64,000 bases of DNA. Origin: Stratiolaelaps scimitus. Its lineage: Eukaryota > Arthropoda > Arachnida > Mesostigmata > Laelapidae. The notes under the pieces are model-generated. The model saw only the letters and a program-made list of their open reading frames with translations, searched no databases and had not been told where the DNA came from. This document shows, in pieces, positions 61,357 to 64,000 of this stretch. The stretch covers positions 3,410,001-3,474,000 of the forward strand of contig JABWDB010000015.1 of NCBI GenBank assembly GCA_019614645.1, in the 5' to 3' direction. The position numbers and the translations under genes were made by a program. Each line of letters opens with the position of its first letter. The stretch's first letter is position 1.

Positions 61357-63584
61357 GAGACGTTATATATATATATATAAACTAGAAGAGCAAGCACCAG
61401 TTGAGTGTCCAATCGAGGTGTTCCCAATTCATAGACCCCCATGCTAATTCTGGCTGCCAGTGACCGTCTAATTAATGAACGAATTAACTAGTCTCTTGTA
61501 CGTCACGTGTACCACCTTTGAATTCCTTCCTGCCGGAAATTCGTCTCTTCGACGGTGTAGGGACTGGCGGGCCCGTAACATCTGGAAAACACACGGCGTA
61601 GTCCATTAGCACCATTGCCGTTATCGAAATAATAACATTAATGATAATAGTAGAAAACAAAAAAAATCAACCAACACTGCTAATATCCATAATGAGACTA
61701 GAAATTGCAGCAGCCCAGCATCGATGTTGAGTCGAGCACTCGACAGCGCCAAACGGTCCAACGTTTTGTGTCCCCATACCATACGCGCTCCGTCGCTTCT
61801 CATTCGCTGAATCCAGCGTTGCAGTAACGCTTCGTCAGGTTAGAGTACCGCCTCAAGGGCAGCATTTGCTGGTCCTGGGCTTTCAAGAACAACTTAGAAG
61901 AGCAGTCGGCAGAGACGACGCACGCGTTCTGAGTCCCAAGGTTGCAAAAGGACTCCGGCGCGACAAGTTGTCATGGGGACTATTTATCCACAGATGCGTT
62001 CGGCGCGCGAACGCTCGTTGCAGTCTCAAGAAGACTATAGGCCTTGTCGATGAGGGCGATGGTCATTAACGCTTACCCTTGGGGCACCAGGGCAAGTCAC
62101 TGCGCGCGAACATGTAGGTGTTGACAAGAAGATGCTGAACCATCATGTGTATTACTATAATCATCGACTGGATCTTAATTCAAACATGCAATAATTAGGA
62201 AGTATTTGGGAGGGAGATTTGTTGGGGACCGAGGCCGTCATTATCCCGAGAAAGGCGATCGCATTGCCTCTCCGCCTCTCTTAGTATAATGATTTGACAG
62301 AGAAGCAATTGATATATAAATATCCGCTTGTAGTAACTTGTGGGACTATCCAATATAGTGATGGTTTCAAGGTGAAATGCTTATGTTTCAAATACATGTG
62401 AAACAATCACCCAAAATAATCGCAATTCGATTCTCATGAGTGCTCTTGATTAAATTGTAGCCGAGCATTGTTCAATCAGCTTATTACATCACACGGATCA
62501 GACATTATATTATATTACACCTTAGCATTGCCCAATAGGAAAGAAAACTGAGGATTCTTGTCAGGTACGAGTAAGGCAGATAATAAGCAAAGGTGGCCCC
62601 GACAGGTCCTCATAGTAATACCTAAAAAAGGTTAAGAGCTGAGGCCTGTCAGATAAAAGGGGAACAGCTGAGGGTCAGCTCGAAAACAAAAAAATAGGAA
62701 AGAAAACGGGGAGAGAGAGAGAGAGAGAGAGAACAGATGTTCCGATGACGACTTGAGTGGGCCAAAAACCCCAATCGACGAAAACAAATTCAAGACGCCC
62801 ACACCTCATAGCCTCACAAACATAGTCCGAACCGCACTTTGGCTCATGGGCGTATGTACGATACGAGTGATACAATGCTTAACGAAATGCATATTCAGCT
62901 ATGTATGTAACATACAACTGCAAGTACCATTTGACATAGCAGTACATATATAATAAATATATATATATGAGGAGATGACCTGCAATACAAATTGTTTTCA
63001 ATACTGCAGGTAATCTCGTCATAAACAAGGTTAGGTTAAGTGCACACACATCCACATATTCACCAACTATATGCATGGCCAGGTATAACAACAAATGCTC
63101 GTCACGCGCAAGAAAATACGTGGGAACTAGGCAAGCTCAGATTGTACCAATAAACCTGCGTCGGGGAGGGGAGAGGTGAGCGAACCTTTCTTCTTGCGGC
63201 TGAGACCTGGACATAATCGCTGAATCGAGCCTTTAAACCTGTGCCACTTCGGCCAGCGGCGGCACATGATTCTGCTCCTCAGCTTGCCGCTAACCTTGAT
63301 GCTCTGCCTTGACGCTGACCCGTATTCAACTGCAGGTAGACGACAACTGGCTGTCAACAAACTGCGTCGTTGTAACGGGTCAACAAAAAAAAAATTCGGA
63401 CCTTTCCCGCCGATTGGGTGCCCACGTGTCCAAACTCGCTCACCCGTCGACCTCGTGATGAGCCCAATGGGCATTTGTTTCGTCGCGAGAGGACGATAGA
63501 GGGGACCGCTCCGTCGTAAATTACGGTTCGACAATTCCTCTCCAAAGTTAGATAGAACGCTATCAGATCGAACCAGCGTGACGC
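58853..63584 (-). CDS. Multi-exon protein-coding gene, product unknown
   Basis: The best-supported gene in the window, partial at its 5' end. Exons in transcription order: 63,584-63,444; 63,329-63,186; 61,581-61,516; 60,826-60,796; 60,426 (or further upstream)-60,115; 59,725-58,853 with TAG. The first three exons are phase 1-1 and the fourth phase 1-2. The last two join in phase 0 through AGTGAGAAG|GTAATG and ccctctgcag|TCATC. The protein is hydrophilic and Ser/Lys/Arg-rich, with basic upstream segments, a short coiled coil and an acidic Ser-rich C terminus. No catalytic motif, signal peptide or membrane segment is visible; a cytosolic or nuclear scaffold or regulatory protein is an inference from composition only. 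The join between the 60.8-kb and 60.4-kb exons is unresolved. Confidence 0.6.
60115..60426 (-). CDS. Penultimate coding exon
   Basis: The 3' end is clear: AGTGAGAAG|GTAATG with a complete Lys codon, so phase 0. The start is uncertain. An acceptor-like tttatgtccacttgtaaag ends at 60,427, while the frame stays open to about 60,590, where cttacttacag offers another acceptor at 60,580. The protein reads QTVIGYARHRPPTKGARRTR, then a charged helix-prone part (MAEEEVISPSPIEKREERF; LEQRQKLLAIAQDITHVMDA). Either start is phase 0, which does not match the preceding exon. Confidence 0.6.
60796..60826 (-). CDS. 31-nt micro-exon
   Basis: The acceptor cgtttgtattgcag and consensus donor TTTTGAA|GTAAGT bracket 31 nt. 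Only one frame is open: it takes a G from the preceding exon to give D, then DADNVVPIL, and leaves two bases. It follows the 61.5-kb exon in phase. No downstream acceptor at 60.4-60.6 kb fits the two-base remainder well, so a further small exon or alternative splicing is likely. Confidence 0.5.
61321..61379. repeat. Two (TA)n arrays
   Basis: 30 bp of TA, then cacacagagacgt, then 16 bp of TA. Lies in an intron of the minus-strand gene. Confidence 0.95.
61516..61581 (-). CDS. 66-nt internal exon
   Basis: The acceptor ccgtgtgttttccag and donor TTCAAAG|GTGGTA bracket 66 nt. With the G carried over from the previous exon it reads D, then VTGPPVPTPSKRRISGRKEF and K, and leaves G for the next exon: a phase 1-1 exon with a Pro linker and a basic patch. 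A second frame is open (CYGPASPYTVEETNFRQEGI) but is incompatible with the next exon. Confidence 0.5.
62560..62700 (+). mobile_element. Hairpin-ended retroposon tail, copy 2
   Basis: Starts gtcaggtacg, contains ccccgacaggtcctcatagt and gtaatacc, and ends ggggaacagctgagggtcag followed by ctcgaaaacaaaaaaa. The AGCTGA/TCAGCT inverted repeat just before poly(A) is shared with copies at 37,321-37,450 and 63,901-63,940. Interpreted as the 3' end of a non-LTR element. It lies in an intron of the minus-strand gene. Confidence 0.6.
62710..62732. repeat. (GA)n microsatellite
   Basis: About 23 bp of GA repeats just downstream of the retroposon tail. Confidence 0.95.
63186..63329 (-). CDS. 144-nt internal exon
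   Basis: The acceptor gttgtcgtctacctgcag is strong; the donor AAGAAAG|GTTCGC is weak. The open frame takes a G from the preceding exon to give V, then EYGSASRQSIKVSGKLRSRI, and continues through CRRWPKWHRFKGSIQRLCPG to a basic SRKKK end. It is a phase 1-1 exon, consistent with both neighbours. The Arg/Lys/Trp-rich stretch could bind nucleic acid or membrane lipids, but this is inference from composition. Confidence 0.5.
63444..63584 (-). CDS. 141-nt internal exon
   Basis: The acceptor aaatctcatccgtttcag and donor GTCGACGG|GTGAGCG are both good. The phase 1-1 frame reads VTLVRSDSVLSNFGEELSNR and continues to a basic end (LITRST). It joins the 63,329 exon in phase. An alternative acceptor about 23 bases upstream (tgctttttgccgag) would change the phase. 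Confidence 0.5.
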
Positions 63585-63644
63585 CTGAAACGGATGAGAT
63601 TTTCGGCCTCGGCAAAAAGCAACCAACCGAAACCCATGTTATCT

Positions 63645-63867
63645 AGATGTCAGGGACCTTCACCGAATTGCCAGCCCTGCCAACCTTGTACATAAATTCG
63701 CTATCGGCAGAGCGCCTTCTCAGACCCTTCTGACTGAATGCTGCTGCTGCTGCGTGTGTCGCCGACATCGAGAGGCGTATTCGTGCTAGCGAAGCAGGGC
63801 TTGCTGGGCACTTTCGTCCAAGTGAAAGCTCAGACGAAGCGCCCCGTGGGTATGCATCTGGGCTCAT
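63645..63867 (-). CDS. Possible further upstream exon of the same gene
   Basis: A frame open from 63,867 to a stop at 63,643 reads SPASLARIRLSMSATHAAAA and then FSQKGLRRRSADSEFMYKVG, a Ser/Arg-rich composition like the exons downstream. Acceptor-like gacgaaagtgcccag and weak donors (CAGAAGG|GTCTGA; AATTCG|GTGAAG) are present, but no choice gives a clearly convincing exon, and one choice would leave an intron of only about 140 nt. Confidence 0.25.
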
Positions 63868-63900
63868 CAGATGTATTATAGATAGTCGTTCATCTATACT

Positions 63901-63940
63901 TTTTTTTTTTTTGAGCTGACCCTCAGCTGTTCCCCTATCT
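63901..63940 (-). mobile_element. Hairpin-ended retroposon tail, copy 3 (short)
   Basis: T12, then gagctgaccctcagctgttc and ccct: the complement of the terminal hairpin plus poly(A) seen at 62.6 kb. Similarity fades after about 35 bp, so this is a severely 5'-truncated or diverged copy. Confidence 0.5.
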
Positions 63941-64000
63941 GACTTGATCTGGCGTTTGGCTGTGAAATATCGCGGGCGAAATCCGTGGGCAGTAAATAAT

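Overview
The window looks like nuclear DNA of an animal, most likely an arthropod (a mite or related group is a guess). Evidence: protein-like segments are short and bounded by GT/AG splice signals; there are no operons or bacterial-type genes; (TA)n, (GA)n, (CA)n and (TTA)n microsatellites are dense; and mobile DNA consists of decayed mariner (DD34D) elements, a tRNA-derived SINE and non-LTR retroposon tails. I could not identify the species or name any host gene. Most of the window is intronic or intergenic. The many long open frames in its G+C-rich parts are mostly chance.

Right end (58,853-63,584, minus strand): the one convincing protein gene. Two large 3' exons (60,426-60,115 and 59,725-58,853) join in phase 0 through a clean donor and acceptor and end in a stop. 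Upstream exons at 63,584-63,444, 63,329-63,186, 61,581-61,516 and 60,826-60,796 keep a consistent reading phase among themselves. The product is a Ser/Lys/Arg-rich protein with a short coiled coil and an acidic Ser-rich C terminus; no family was recognised.

Rest of the window: isolated candidate exons with good splice signals. Minus strand: 52,773-52,621, 39,418-39,216, 39,124-38,693, 38,509-38,446, 28,952-28,880, 23,128-23,068, 15,285-15,246, 14,767-14,576 and 6,468-6,389 (ending in a stop). These can be read in one continuous phase, so they could be one long-intron gene, but similar-quality exons also occur on the plus strand (58-207, 21,480-21,654, 31,315-31,572, 44,220-44,285, 44,446-44,736), so each is tentative.

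Mobile and repeat content: two mariner relics of one family (49.9-50.25 kb and 53.28-54.22 kb); a full-length tRNA-type SINE at 55.3 kb with two 5'-truncated relatives (35.4 and 58.4 kb); a retroposon tail ending in an AGCTGA/TCAGCT hairpin plus poly(A) at 37.3, 62.6 and 63.9 kb; a possible reverse-transcriptase relic at 3.3-3.8 kb; a 33-bp minisatellite at 32.9 kb; two near-perfect short hairpins at 47.1 and 51.4 kb; and nine C or G homopolymers of 10-16 bases. G+C-rich blocks (about 0.1-1.1, 7.9-9.7, 26-29, 34.5-36.5, 41-42.3 and 44.4-47.2 kb) may be promoters, UTR exons or CpG islands, but nothing in them could be proven.
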